59,030 nt of DNA from contig NZ_HE578945.1 in the NCBI RefSeq assembly GCF_000321045.1, forward strand, positions 1,596,333-1,655,362. Reading direction: 5' to 3'. The notes beneath the pieces were generated by a model, which was given only the letters and a program-made list of their open reading frames with translations, was not told where the DNA came from and made no database searches. Origin of the DNA: Phytobacter massiliensis JC163 (GTDB lineage Bacteria; Pseudomonadota; Gammaproteobacteria; Enterobacterales; Enterobacteriaceae). The translations under genes were made by a program, and so were the position numbers. Position 1 is the stretch's first letter, and the number at the start of each line of letters is the position of its first letter. Shown one piece after another: positions 38,201 to 50,719 of this stretch.

Positions 38201-38752
38201 TACTTTAATAAAACTGTTTCCAGTAGGTGTTACTGGTTCATACTGCGGTACTGCTACACCATTAGAACCAACACCATAATTTCCCTCATATAGTGGGTTT
38301 AATGTTGCCATAGATCTTAGACTTACTACCTCTTCATAGGGGGTGAATGTATATGTTTTCTGTACTACTGAATCCTTTGAACCAGCAGTAGATGTTGCCG
38401 TGATTGTTCCAGATACGATTGCATATGAAACACTATTATTATTTTGTTCATAATTAAGTATTACCTGAAATTCATTACGGCTTTTAGCCTTTGAATCAAG
38501 AAATACTGTACTTGCTTCATCTGGTACATAGTTAACAACAATATCGAATGGCTGAATACTCATGCTAGATAGTAGTACTGTCTTGTATTCGCTATCATAT
38601 GTTTCATAATCTAATTGTTGACTATCAATCTGTAATGTTGGCATTGCGGCAATATTTGTAAAGTCTATTACACCAATACCAATTGGTAAGTTATTTGCTG
38701 GATCTTCACTATAGGAAAGTTTAAATAAATTCCCGGTTAAAATGTTACTCAT
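35204..38752 (-). CDS. Tail-tube protein fused to a side tail fibre
   Basis: 1182 residues. Residues 1 to about 150 are a second tail-tube domain (see 34,693). Then come fibre sequences: LPLTGGTVTGALTVTSALTL and NGGTGNTTG-type repeats, at least five knob-like units with a W-x-x-W pattern (GGVWTSWNELG, AGGTWNDWLEI, SGPWSAWAKVY), and near 1040-1130 the C-terminal fibre domain (GGFEIPIDRNKQPRLWIDYE, DIPVDSFISVRVEMP) known from Stf-type fibres. A proline/acidic tail ends the protein. AAAAGGAA precedes the ATG. The parts are clear; that they decorate the tail shaft is inference. Confidence 0.88.
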   Translation of the reverse strand: MSNILTGNLFKLSYSEDPANNLPIGIGVIDFTNIAAMPTLQIDSQQLDYETYDSEYKTVLLSSMSIQPFDIVVNYVPDEASTVFLDSKAKSRNEFQVILNYEQNNNSVSYAIVSGTITATSTAGSKDSVVQKTYTFTPYEEVVSLRSMATLNPLYEGNYGVGSNGVAVPQYEPVTPTGNSFIKVPASQSGNPASADMMGIGLIDGSTFSSIAMTKTGTLNIYAKNGSTAWTRILTSSQIASQYLPLTGGTVTGALTVTSALTLGSPLSIANGGTGNTTGLAASATKLATSRTFITNLASTTATGFDGTANNSHGVTGVLPVTNGGTGSNAAITAAYNIGAQPIRGGIPTAGINFDTYGPTAAYLGQWAIISSSQYNGSTNIPEAITGILDVMAAGAFAGTQRYTTSAGTVYVRTLGATWDAANPVWREWNQVGYVTAASSGNFSGDVNTLTSVGRFNIATAATNIPVQQPGLLLVERFAVSGTQVLQTFKTLVTNASYANRTFTRTLNGGVWTSWNELGNVGDNSALNYVRNNRFLSGGYLPSVGNPGNVTFTYLDSSDSSVPVGCTGQRVAVITKNSGANLHNLVFGVNNDDNSNNIPVMPGDIIDYQVGLAATGLTDTAQLRVVLSVYNGNTLLSNVRVSAYDPTVSGWRINSGSYTVPANATRINAGVWLETTAPVNCKVFITEPVIMKRLPQYAGTGVNTDIKQITGLTTPLAPNMGGTGGTGGALTLPIANFNGDANNAITAGIYSVSSSTSNLPLVANGIMIVTTIASGTAIIQDFSSVALGSGTVSRAWRRQGNVSSGVTTWKAWMSITQLPTEGATGDLNTFTNPGTYYGGSYTNGPSAMGNASCMLIVQSTGAGGNMTQLAQYTSSNRTFTRTYAGGTWNDWLEIANESNSMSAPTTALGTTDLNIYGGTINAVYYQTSDANATVARNYPEASAGGTLFVTRSTWGGQQMYVTRKGTMYLRANTGTWTGSGPWSAWAKVYTAANTTVDANGFIKTASPIVKLFSTGDSELNEESMGATSTRISEGVYKIEGVLGLNSDTSWSGTDGGFEIPIDRNKQPRLWIDYEVEEDGSIVVKTFHRTHPNSPEFAQNNIDGYSNGDPIDIPVDSFISVRVEMPVSDKDEPIDTDDSVPEDLPEDDVIIDEPVEPLPDYEYVPVVIEPEQPQYYESTDDKY

Positions 38753-38753
38753 A

Positions 38754-39152
38754 TTAGTTCCTTTTCTCAGTTACTGTTATATTTATGGAAAAGGCAATAG
38801 AAACAGAACCAGTTTTAGGATCGGTTACAACATCACTTTGTTCATAGCTATATGAAAGTAAAATTAGACCAGCATCAACAAATGCCTGTCCTTTTAATTG
38901 ATCGAAAGTACTAATAACATCATCATATGTTACTGATGGAGCAGTATTACCAGAATTGGGATTTGGACTAACTGCATATTGAATTGTAAAGTTACCTGCT
39001 TGCCTCTGTACTGCCCCATAATTAAGTGATTCACAATCAAAATTAAAAGCCACTTCTGCAAATACATCAGCATCACGACTTACTGTTAATTCCTTAGTAG
39101 CTTTAATTAATTCTTTTAATGTTTTTCTTGTTTTTGTTACTAGTTGACTCAT
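38754..39152 (-). CDS. Tail terminator-like or tail-completion protein
   Basis: 132 residues in the position of lambda gpU, between the FII-like protein and the tail-tube genes. Sequence is mixed alpha/beta with no motif I can name (VTYDDVISTFDQLKG, SVSIAFSINITVTEKRN). Start overlaps upstream stop as TAATGA. Assigned by position. Confidence 0.5.
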   Translation of the reverse strand: MSQLVTKTRKTLKELIKATKELTVSRDADVFAEVAFNFDCESLNYGAVQRQAGNFTIQYAVSPNPNSGNTAPSVTYDDVISTFDQLKGQAFVDAGLILLSYSYEQSDVVTDPKTGSVSIAFSINITVTEKRN

Positions 39153-39472
39153 TAATAGTCCTCCGCAAAGTGTTGCCCTTCCTCCGTGCGGTAATAGATA
39201 TCAACTACACCAGATAGATCATCAACAATGTTATATACTATGTTATTTACTCCCCTAATCACTAATACAGTACCAATTGTAATATCAGTAATATCGCTTT
39301 TCTTGGCTGAACAAAATTCTTCATAACCTTCAATGAAATCACCAGTACCGGTAGAAATAGAAATGGGAACCATTTCAAGTATGGCCTTGAAAGTAGTTCC
39401 CATATTCGTTTGTACTGATTCACCGAAAGCATTTAGAAAGATGTTTATTTCACTACTTGTAAATGCTCTCAT
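39152..39472 (-). CDS. Head-tail joining protein (FII-like, tentative)
   Basis: 106 residues: helical start (SSEINIFLNAFGESVQTNMG), then a beta-rich C-terminal part with DITIGTVLVIRG and YNIVDDLSGVVDIYYR, the general pattern of gpFII-type head-tail connectors. Directly after the capsid gene. Confidence 0.55.
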   Translation of the reverse strand: MRAFTSSEINIFLNAFGESVQTNMGTTFKAILEMVPISISTGTGDFIEGYEEFCSAKKSDITDITIGTVLVIRGVNNIVYNIVDDLSGVVDIYYRTEEGQHFAEDY

Positions 39473-39477
39473 AGTGA

Positions 39478-45847
<6,370 letters not shown>

Positions 45848-46138
45848 TTAAATTCCTATTCATTAAAATAATCCGTAGCTGAATAAATATTCAGTTCGTT
45901 TTTATATTTATTCTTGATATATATTTAAAATAAAGTGCTGCCGAAAACTCGCTCTGTACTGAGGGGTATAGGGGAACCTATTGAAATATAAGAATTTATT
46001 GGTTTCCGATGTTAATTCTCATCTGTTCAGTACTGATCAGTTCCATTCACTTTATTGAATATTAATTCACTATCAGTACTGTTCATAGTGTTGTTCATTG
46101 CTGGTAGTACTGGTAGTGATTCACATCTATTTAGTCTC
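45848..46138. other. Non-coding region upstream of terminase; candidate cos/packaging and late-promoter region
   Basis: About 290 nt with no supported gene. Holds the palindrome CTGAATAAATATTCAG (about 45880), GTACTGAGGGGTATAGGGGA (about 45954) and three near-repeats around AGTACTG (46030, 46074, 46108). Location directly before the small terminase subunit is where cos lies in lambda-type phages. The cut site cannot be placed by eye. Confidence 0.4.
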
Positions 46139-46504
46139 TTAAGCGTGTGATTGAATGACTTTGATCACTGACCAATCATTGATCGCTAGGCCACCTATAC
46201 GCTGTTCTAAGAGCATCTCTTGAAGAATGCCGTACATGTGTACTACTCGTTTCTTTTCGTTGAATGTTGAGCCTTGTAGAGCGTCTACGTGGTATCGCCA
46301 GCGGCCTATCGTGTAGTATGTTGGTTGTACTCGGATGTACTTGTACTGTACTGAGATTCCATCGGGGTATATGTGGATCTGGTAATCATCAGTCTGTATG
46401 TGTACTGATAGGATCAGTTCATTACGTGATGGGCTATAGCCGTGGTATTGACCATCGCTATCAATGTGTGATGTTCCATTTGAATAGTGTTTGAAGATTT
46501 CCAT
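46139..46504 (-). CDS. Hypothetical prophage protein
   Basis: 121 residues from MEIFKHYSNGTSH, rich in Tyr, His and Ile; beta-strand-like ELILSVHIQTDDYQIHIYPD. No family recognised. Start 46504 is preceded by GGGG held in a hairpin arm. It is the last gene before the terminase region. Confidence 0.6.
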   Translation of the reverse strand: MEIFKHYSNGTSHIDSDGQYHGYSPSRNELILSVHIQTDDYQIHIYPDGISVQYKYIRVQPTYYTIGRWRYHVDALQGSTFNEKKRVVHMYGILQEMLLEQRIGGLAINDWSVIKVIQSHA

Positions 46505-46505
46505 A

Positions 46506-46540
46506 AAATACCCCATAGTTGTTTAGCCTATGAGGTATTT
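46506..46540. promoter_or_regulatory. Leader hairpin AAATACC/GGTATTT
   Basis: Thirteen-nt arms with one mismatch (46506-46518 and 46528-46540) and a nine-nt loop, immediately before the ATG of the gene at 46,504; the GGGG SD is in the stem. Minus-strand form closely matches the leader of the methyltransferase gene at 22,050. Confidence 0.6.
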
Positions 46541-46569
46541 AGACCCATTAACACAGTGAGCTAATGGAA

Positions 46570-47067
46570 TTAGAAGTAAGGTTCAATCTCTTTCATTAGT
46601 TTTTCAACAATTGCCCTATCTTTATCATTATCTATTTTTGTAAAATCGTTAGGACTATTCACCATAAATTCAAAGTTTTCATCATTATCATTGATCCAAA
46701 TTACGCCTAGCCATTTACGATTTATATGAGCTAAGATATTACTTGCTACGTAATAACAAAAACCGTCTGGATCATTATGCACTAGACTTTCATCCTTTAT
46801 CCCCAACGGGTATTTAGATTTAAGTTCAAAGAGGCATAAACCATTTTTATAAAGTTCCCAGATCAGTGGTAAATTACTCCCATGTCCTTTCAATAGAGAA
46901 TCCACCTCACCATTATCGAATAAAGTATATACATTATCTTCTTCTGTAAAAGTAATGACATCTTTATCTTCGTCATATTTGTACAAGTCACCATCAAACC
47001 GTATATCAAGCCCTGTTTCGGTAGTTGTGCATTTAAACCTTTCTTTTAATACATTTTGATTAAACAT
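46570..47067 (-). CDS. Hypothetical acidic prophage protein
   Basis: 165 residues. Beta-rich acidic N-terminal half (ETGLDIRFDGDLYKYDEDKD) and a C-terminal part with KWLGVIWINDNDENFEFMVN. GAGGAAA lies before the ATG. No known family; no signal or membrane segment. Confidence 0.65.
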   Translation of the reverse strand: MFNQNVLKERFKCTTTETGLDIRFDGDLYKYDEDKDVITFTEEDNVYTLFDNGEVDSLLKGHGSNLPLIWELYKNGLCLFELKSKYPLGIKDESLVHNDPDGFCYYVASNILAHINRKWLGVIWINDNDENFEFMVNSPNDFTKIDNDKDRAIVEKLMKEIEPYF

Positions 47068-47463
47068 ATGATGCTTTCCTCTAAATTTTCAAATTTGTTA
47101 TAGCTGAGGAAAACGATATAATTTGGTAATGATTTTGTCCAAGTGGTTTATGCTGGCCTTTTTATCTGGCCGATTTGACATGACTTTTTCCGACGAATCT
47201 AAAATTTTATATAAGCACTTATATAATTCGTATGATTTAAGTGCCATTTTTGACAATTATACTCGCCGTTTGATAAGATGCTTGCACGAAACAAAAAAGC
47301 CCAAGAGGGTGCGGGAATTTAGCTAACTTCCCTTGACAAACCATCTTGAGCTTGATAAGAATCATTAAGATCTAATCTGTTTTACTTCCCTTCCCTAGTA
47401 CAAAACTCTGTTTTTACTTACCTACCTCCCTAAATTCGACATTTTGTAAATCATTATTTTGAG
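47068..47463. other. Intergenic region with a plus-strand promoter
   Basis: No convincing gene. A 67-codon plus-strand frame at 47123-47326 has no SD. A near-consensus promoter TTGACA, 17 nt, TAAGAA lies at 47333-47361 on the plus strand and points into the minus-strand EAL-like gene. A minus-strand T run (CTTGGGCTTTTTTG, near 47,297) may end the EAL-like transcript. Confidence 0.5.
47333..47361 (+). promoter_or_regulatory. Sigma-70-type promoter
   Basis: TTGACA (47333-47338), 17-nt spacer, TAAGAA (47356-47361). No plus-strand gene follows before 48,196, so it may drive an antisense RNA to the EAL-like gene. Confidence 0.5.
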
Positions 47464-48033
47464 TTATATCAGCGTATGTACCTGAGAGAAGCAAATTGGC
47501 CTGTACTCGCCTTGTATCGCCCATACACCTGCTCTACGTAGTGCTGATAGATAGTATCTGTCCTGTACTGGCACTATGACCTTCTCACAGTACTGGAGAA
47601 GGTTCTTAAGGATGATCGGGAAGATATCCCGGTTGATGTGTTCATCAGTAAACCTACGATCCAGACGGGCGACTTCTACCACGCCAGCCACTAACGGTAA
47701 AGTACTTGATAGATCACCACCCACAGCATCGAGCCAGATCTTTTCTGAAGAGTTATTGTCAGTAGTGAAGTACTTTACGAACGGTAGTTTGTAAGCTCTC
47801 GAATCGGTCTGAGTAGTTAGCACACAGAACAAGTTATGCTCCTGGAACCAATCGGCCTTACGTTCAATCTCGCGTACCTGCTGAGTATGTACTTCCTCTA
47901 ACATGTGTTTGGATTCTCGCCCCTTACCTATGATCACCGGGCAGCCGTTGATGTTCGCCCTTGTTCTCATCTCCATACCTAGAAGTTTTCCATCCGTAGA
48001 TGTAATCGGTAATGCCCAATGATCAACTATCAT
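47464..48033 (-). CDS. Degenerate EAL-domain-like protein
   Basis: 189 residues, aligning by eye with EAL phosphodiesterase domains: LPITSTDGKLLGMEMRTRAN (EAL replaced by EMR), IWLDAVGGDLSSTLPLVAGV (the D-x-F-G-x-G-x-SSL loop), VARLDRRF (the K-LDRSF strand), and KVIVPVQDRYYLSALRRAGV with AIQGEYRPICF (the A-E-G-V-E and QGY-x-x-P end). Key metal-site glutamates are changed, so catalysis is unlikely; such proteins (YdiV type) act by binding partners. Start 48033 has GAG at 7 nt; GTG starts at 48051 or 48045 are possible. Confidence 0.7.
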   Translation of the reverse strand: MIVDHWALPITSTDGKLLGMEMRTRANINGCPVIIGKGRESKHMLEEVHTQQVREIERKADWFQEHNLFCVLTTQTDSRAYKLPFVKYFTTDNNSSEKIWLDAVGGDLSSTLPLVAGVVEVARLDRRFTDEHINRDIFPIILKNLLQYCEKVIVPVQDRYYLSALRRAGVWAIQGEYRPICFSQVHTLI

Positions 48034-48106
48034 TTCCTTTCTCACTTGCACTTAAGTTACTGATATAGATCATTTTTTATCTGTACTGAGTCAACCTTTA
48101 TCACGC

Positions 48107-48130
48107 TGGACCACCAGATCTAATGGTCCA
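48107..48130. repeat. Inverted repeat upstream of SOS gene
   Basis: TGGACCA and TGGTCCA, 10 nt apart, just before the -35 element of the LexA-box promoter. Candidate operator for a second regulator. Confidence 0.4.
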
Positions 48131-48133
48131 TGA

Positions 48134-48176
48134 GTGACAAGCAAAAGGAATTAATTAATACTGTACATACATACAG
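48134..48176 (+). promoter_or_regulatory. LexA-controlled promoter
   Basis: GTGACA (48134-48139), 16 nt, TAATAC (48156-48161), overlapped by CTGTACATACATACAG (48161-48176), which has CTG-N10-CAG form with alternating purine/pyrimidine centre, very close to the SOS box consensus. A LexA dimer here would cover the -10 and start site. Confidence 0.8.
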
Positions 48177-48195
48177 TGATAAGGAGGGATACAGA

Positions 48196-48510
48196 ATGAC
48201 AAGCAAGGTAGGATTTGATCCATCACAGACATGTGGTGTACAGGCGTTCCAGCACCTGGATCGGTACTATAGGATTTGCTTCTACGGGTCAGGGCTGGAG
48301 CATGTGAGAATAGGCGAGAAGGTACTTTTTCAAAACCAGGCGGGTAAGTACTGGATCGGTATTATTGAGCGTGATTGCTTTATGTTCATTGGAGAGGAAG
48401 CGTTCAGTACTGTGCTTGATGCCCTGGGGTATGATGGGCAGGTAGAGAGGATGAAAGAGTTAGCAGAACAGGATGATTGGTTCTGTGATCAGGGAGAACT
48501 ACCGTTTTAA
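48196..48510 (+). CDS. SOS-regulated prophage protein of unknown function
   Basis: 104 residues from MTSKVGFDPSQTCGVQAFQH. AAGGAGGG ends seven nt before this ATG and lies directly after the LexA box, so the longer frame from 48130 is rejected: it would place the box inside the gene. Sequence has mixed alpha/beta character (IGEKVLFQNQAGKYWIGIIE) and an acidic end (AEQDDWFCDQGELPF). No family recognised. By context a candidate antirepressor or induction factor, as in phages that use LexA instead of a RecA-cleaved repressor. Confidence 0.75.
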   Translation: MTSKVGFDPSQTCGVQAFQHLDRYYRICFYGSGLEHVRIGEKVLFQNQAGKYWIGIIERDCFMFIGEEAFSTVLDALGYDGQVERMKELAEQDDWFCDQGELPF

Positions 48511-48732
48511 TATTATCCGTAGAAACCCGTACAAACACGGTGCAGCCATAAGACTACCAACAATCCAGGCTGCAATTTCTAAGGGGTAATAAACGATTAT
48601 TGTTACCCCACCTACTACACCGCTAAGTAAAAATGCTTCTACCGAATATTTGAAGTAAACGTAGGCCATCAGTAGGTACAGTACTGGAGCATGATTGTTA
48701 ATTTTGTTAATGATATGGAAAAAGAGATCCAC
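48499..48732 (-). CDS. Small multi-pass membrane protein
   Basis: 77 residues with about two to three membrane helices (VLYLLMAYVYFKYSVEAFLL, YPLEIAAWIVGSLMAAPCLY). GTG start at 48732 with GAGGGTGG four nt upstream, held in the stem of a 13-bp hairpin. Overlaps the SOS gene tail to tail by 12 nt. Function unknown. Confidence 0.6.
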   Translation of the reverse strand: MDLFFHIINKINNHAPVLYLLMAYVYFKYSVEAFLLSGVVGGVTIIVYYPLEIAAWIVGSLMAAPCLYGFLRIILKR

Positions 48733-48736
48733 GTAA

Positions 48737-48782
48737 CCACCCTCAAGCCACCAACAAACCTACCCATTAGGCTTGAGGGTGG
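48737..48782 (-). promoter_or_regulatory. 13-bp leader hairpin hiding an SD
   Basis: Perfect arms CCACCCTCAAGCC (48737-48749) and GGCTTGAGGGTGG (48770-48782), loop of 20 nt. In the minus transcript the 3' arm contains the SD of the 77-residue membrane protein. No U run follows, so it looks like translational control rather than termination. Confidence 0.6.
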
Positions 48783-48826
48783 CACAAATGCATTCTAACT
48801 AAAGTACTCAATCTAGACAATGCTTA

Positions 48827-49285
48827 TTAATTATTTTCTCTGAATCTTTTAATTAATTCTTGAGAATTAGGAATTTCATGCTCTTTATTTTCTTCATCTA
48901 GAATTGTCAAATCCTCTAATGCATAAACTTCGCCTTCATCGCCACTCAATATAAAATCGTGCAAACTGATTTTAAATTTAACCCTGTTCTTTTCTCTTAG
49001 AGTTATACCATTTTCTTCAACTTCATAGCTTGTATGGCCTTCTTCATAATGTCGCAAAACTCCTTCAAGTACTGCGTCACGCCTTCCAACATTCGTTACT
49101 ATTATCTCTATGTATAAAGCTCGGTCAGAATGACTATGAAATACTAAGCGTGAATTTATTTTAAGTATAGCTCTATCTTCAGTGACCGCTTGTTTAGCTA
49201 CATTCAATGATTTTGCAGCTACAATAAGAGATATAATCGAAATTATTATGGCTGTAGAATCTTTAAAATAATTGAATACTTCCAT
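48827..49285 (-). CDS. Membrane-anchored hypothetical protein
   Basis: 152 residues: one N-terminal helix (TAIIISIISLIVAAKSLNVA) then a soluble beta-rich domain (LYIEIIVTNVGRRDAVLEGV). SD AGGGTG. Follows the XRE gene by 16 nt, so same operon. Such TM-plus-beta proteins are common in phage accessory loci but no family name is certain. Confidence 0.65.
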   Translation of the reverse strand: MEVFNYFKDSTAIIISIISLIVAAKSLNVAKQAVTEDRAILKINSRLVFHSHSDRALYIEIIVTNVGRRDAVLEGVLRHYEEGHTSYEVEENGITLREKNRVKFKISLHDFILSGDEGEVYALEDLTILDEENKEHEIPNSQELIKRFRENN

Positions 49286-49301
49286 TTATAGCACCCTACC
49301 C

Positions 49302-49565
49302 CTATTTGATTTCTGCCCCAATCTCTTTCATCTTATCCAGCACCTTAGCGAGTTCCTCTGGTGATAGTGCTAGCTGTGCTGCCAGGTAGAACAGTATGTG
49401 TAGGGACATATCGCGGGGAGCTGTACCGCCAGTGTACTTACGCCACTGATTGTTACCCGATACCCCAGCAAGATCGGCCATCTGGTTTCCCGTGTAACCC
49501 AGCTTAGTTTTCAGTTCGTTAAGATCGTCAGTACTGGGAGGCGTGTATTGGTCAATCAGTCGCAT
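49302..49565 (-). CDS. XRE-like helix-turn-helix protein
   Basis: 87 residues from MRLIDQYTPPST. Helix-turn-helix GYTGNQMADLAGVSGNNQWR followed by YTGGTAPRDMSLHILFYLAA. Belongs to small phage/plasmid XRE-type regulators. Start 49565 has AGGGA upstream; the in-frame TTG at 49583 lies in the terminator and is rejected. Possible regulator of lysogeny or of its own operon. Confidence 0.75.
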   Translation of the reverse strand: MRLIDQYTPPSTDDLNELKTKLGYTGNQMADLAGVSGNNQWRKYTGGTAPRDMSLHILFYLAAQLALSPEELAKVLDKMKEIGAEIK

Positions 49566-49581
49566 ATGTTCCCTACAAAGC

Positions 49582-49602
49582 AAAAAGCCCCTTGCGGGGC
49601 TT
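49582..49602 (-). terminator. Terminator inside accessory operon
   Basis: AAGCCCC, GCAA loop, GGGGCTT then T run on the minus strand, between the 58-residue membrane protein gene and the XRE gene; it should reduce XRE expression. Confidence 0.8.
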
Positions 49603-49606
49603 CATG

Positions 49607-49783
49607 TTAGATAAATTTTATGAGTAGTGCAGTTATGGTACTTACTGACGCAATCAAAGATGTACTAACAAGGATCGGATACCAGGATGATTCTCTGTTG
49701 AGTTTACTCGTCTCTGCGATCAGCTTGGCAATCTCAGCATTGATTTTCGCTAACTCTGCCTGTGTCATTTCGTTAGTACTCAT
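49607..49783 (-). CDS. 58-residue membrane protein
   Basis: Short gene found by reading the minus strand. MSTNEMTQAELAKINAEIAK starts a charged amphipathic helix (Ala/Lys/Glu repeats), then WYPILVSTSLIASVSTITAL forms one membrane helix. AAAGGAAG six nt before the ATG and a good promoter at 49,836-49,864. Similar small 'EIAKLIAET' proteins occur in enterobacterial prophages next to XRE genes. Function unknown. Confidence 0.75.
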   Translation of the reverse strand: MSTNEMTQAELAKINAEIAKLIAETSKLNRESSWYPILVSTSLIASVSTITALLIKFI

Positions 49784-49835
49784 CGTTCTTCCTTTCGGGT
49801 TGTCGGGCTGCGACTATTCGCTACCCTGTACAGAT

Positions 49836-49864
49836 AATATAGCCCCTTTGGTGCTACATTGCAA
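49836..49864 (-). promoter_or_regulatory. Promoter of the accessory operon
   Basis: On the minus strand: TTGCAA (49859-49864), 17 nt, TATATT (49836-49841). Drives the 58-residue protein, XRE and membrane-protein genes; divergent from the gene at 49,947. Confidence 0.65.
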
Positions 49865-49946
49865 AGGATAATTTAATCAAAATTCCTTTACTGTAAACTT
49901 CCTTTATGTATCATCATGTTTAAAAAAATAATGAGAGTTGCAATAA

Positions 49947-50678
49947 ATGAAAATTGAATATAAAAAACCAATATTAATTGTATTCTGCTCTATGCTTGCC
50001 TTTATCGCATCTGTAGGGATTATATACTATTACAACAAAGATAATTTTGAATGGGGGAATGTCAGTGATTGGTTAAGTTCATTAAGTACTTTCGGTACTT
50101 TACTCGTAGCATATGGTGCTTTTATTAAGGCTCCTGACTGGCTACTTCAAAAACGTTATGAAGTTGCGAGTTATATTATTAATGAAACTATATTTAATGA
50201 CTTACCAAAGCTAAGCAAGCTTTGCTCGCAGTATAAAACCAGATACTTTTTGATAAACAGACAACTGGTAGATTCATTAAATGGAAAGGTAATAAATGAT
50301 CAGATGTTAAAAGAAAACCGGTCAAAGCTCGATAATACATTTAATGAGTTATTTACGTTAGCAACATCAATGAAGAATGAACTACGAACAATAAAAAGAA
50401 ATCAATTTGAATTTACTGAATATACACTTATTATATATAACAAATTAATTGAGATTGCCTCTAATTACAATACATTAGATTCAGAAATTTTGTTTAGTAC
50501 TTTAGATGCAATAGATTTTGATCTATCCGACGAAACAGACTCTCAGAAACATTTAGATACTATAATGTCTCTCAAAGTCCGAACTATAGATTTAAGTAAT
50601 TCATTCAATGAGTTTGCTCGTAAAATTGCTGCTGATAATAAACCTGTTGAAGAGTTTATTATTTCGGTCAAGAAATGA
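49947..50678 (+). CDS. Accessory two-TM protein with coiled-coil domain
   Basis: 243 residues. Two N-terminal membrane helices (ILIVFCSMLAFIASVGIIYY and WLSSLSTFGTLLVAYGAFIK), then a long helical, Lys/Asn-rich cytoplasmic part. Very AT-rich even for the prophage. Single plus-strand gene divergent from the accessory operon, with own upstream region: a typical lysogeny-expressed 'moron' layout. Defence or exclusion function is possible but unproven. Confidence 0.7.
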   Translation: MKIEYKKPILIVFCSMLAFIASVGIIYYYNKDNFEWGNVSDWLSSLSTFGTLLVAYGAFIKAPDWLLQKRYEVASYIINETIFNDLPKLSKLCSQYKTRYFLINRQLVDSLNGKVINDQMLKENRSKLDNTFNELFTLATSMKNELRTIKRNQFEFTEYTLIIYNKLIEIASNYNTLDSEILFSTLDAIDFDLSDETDSQKHLDTIMSLKVRTIDLSNSFNEFARKIAADNKPVEEFIISVKK

Positions 50679-50719
50679 ATCATTAGAGCGGACATTTTTT
50701 AGCACGTCATTTTAGTTAA

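Noticed and set aside
46020-46130. AGTACTG repeats as CRISPR or iterons
   Set aside because: Irregular spacing, and the word is frequent throughout the prophage.
47123-47326. 67-codon plus-strand frame
   Set aside because: TTG start, no SD, no homology recognised; kept only as intergenic.
48130-48195. Longer start of the SOS gene at 48130
   Set aside because: It would include the promoter and LexA box; AAGGAGGG supports 48196.
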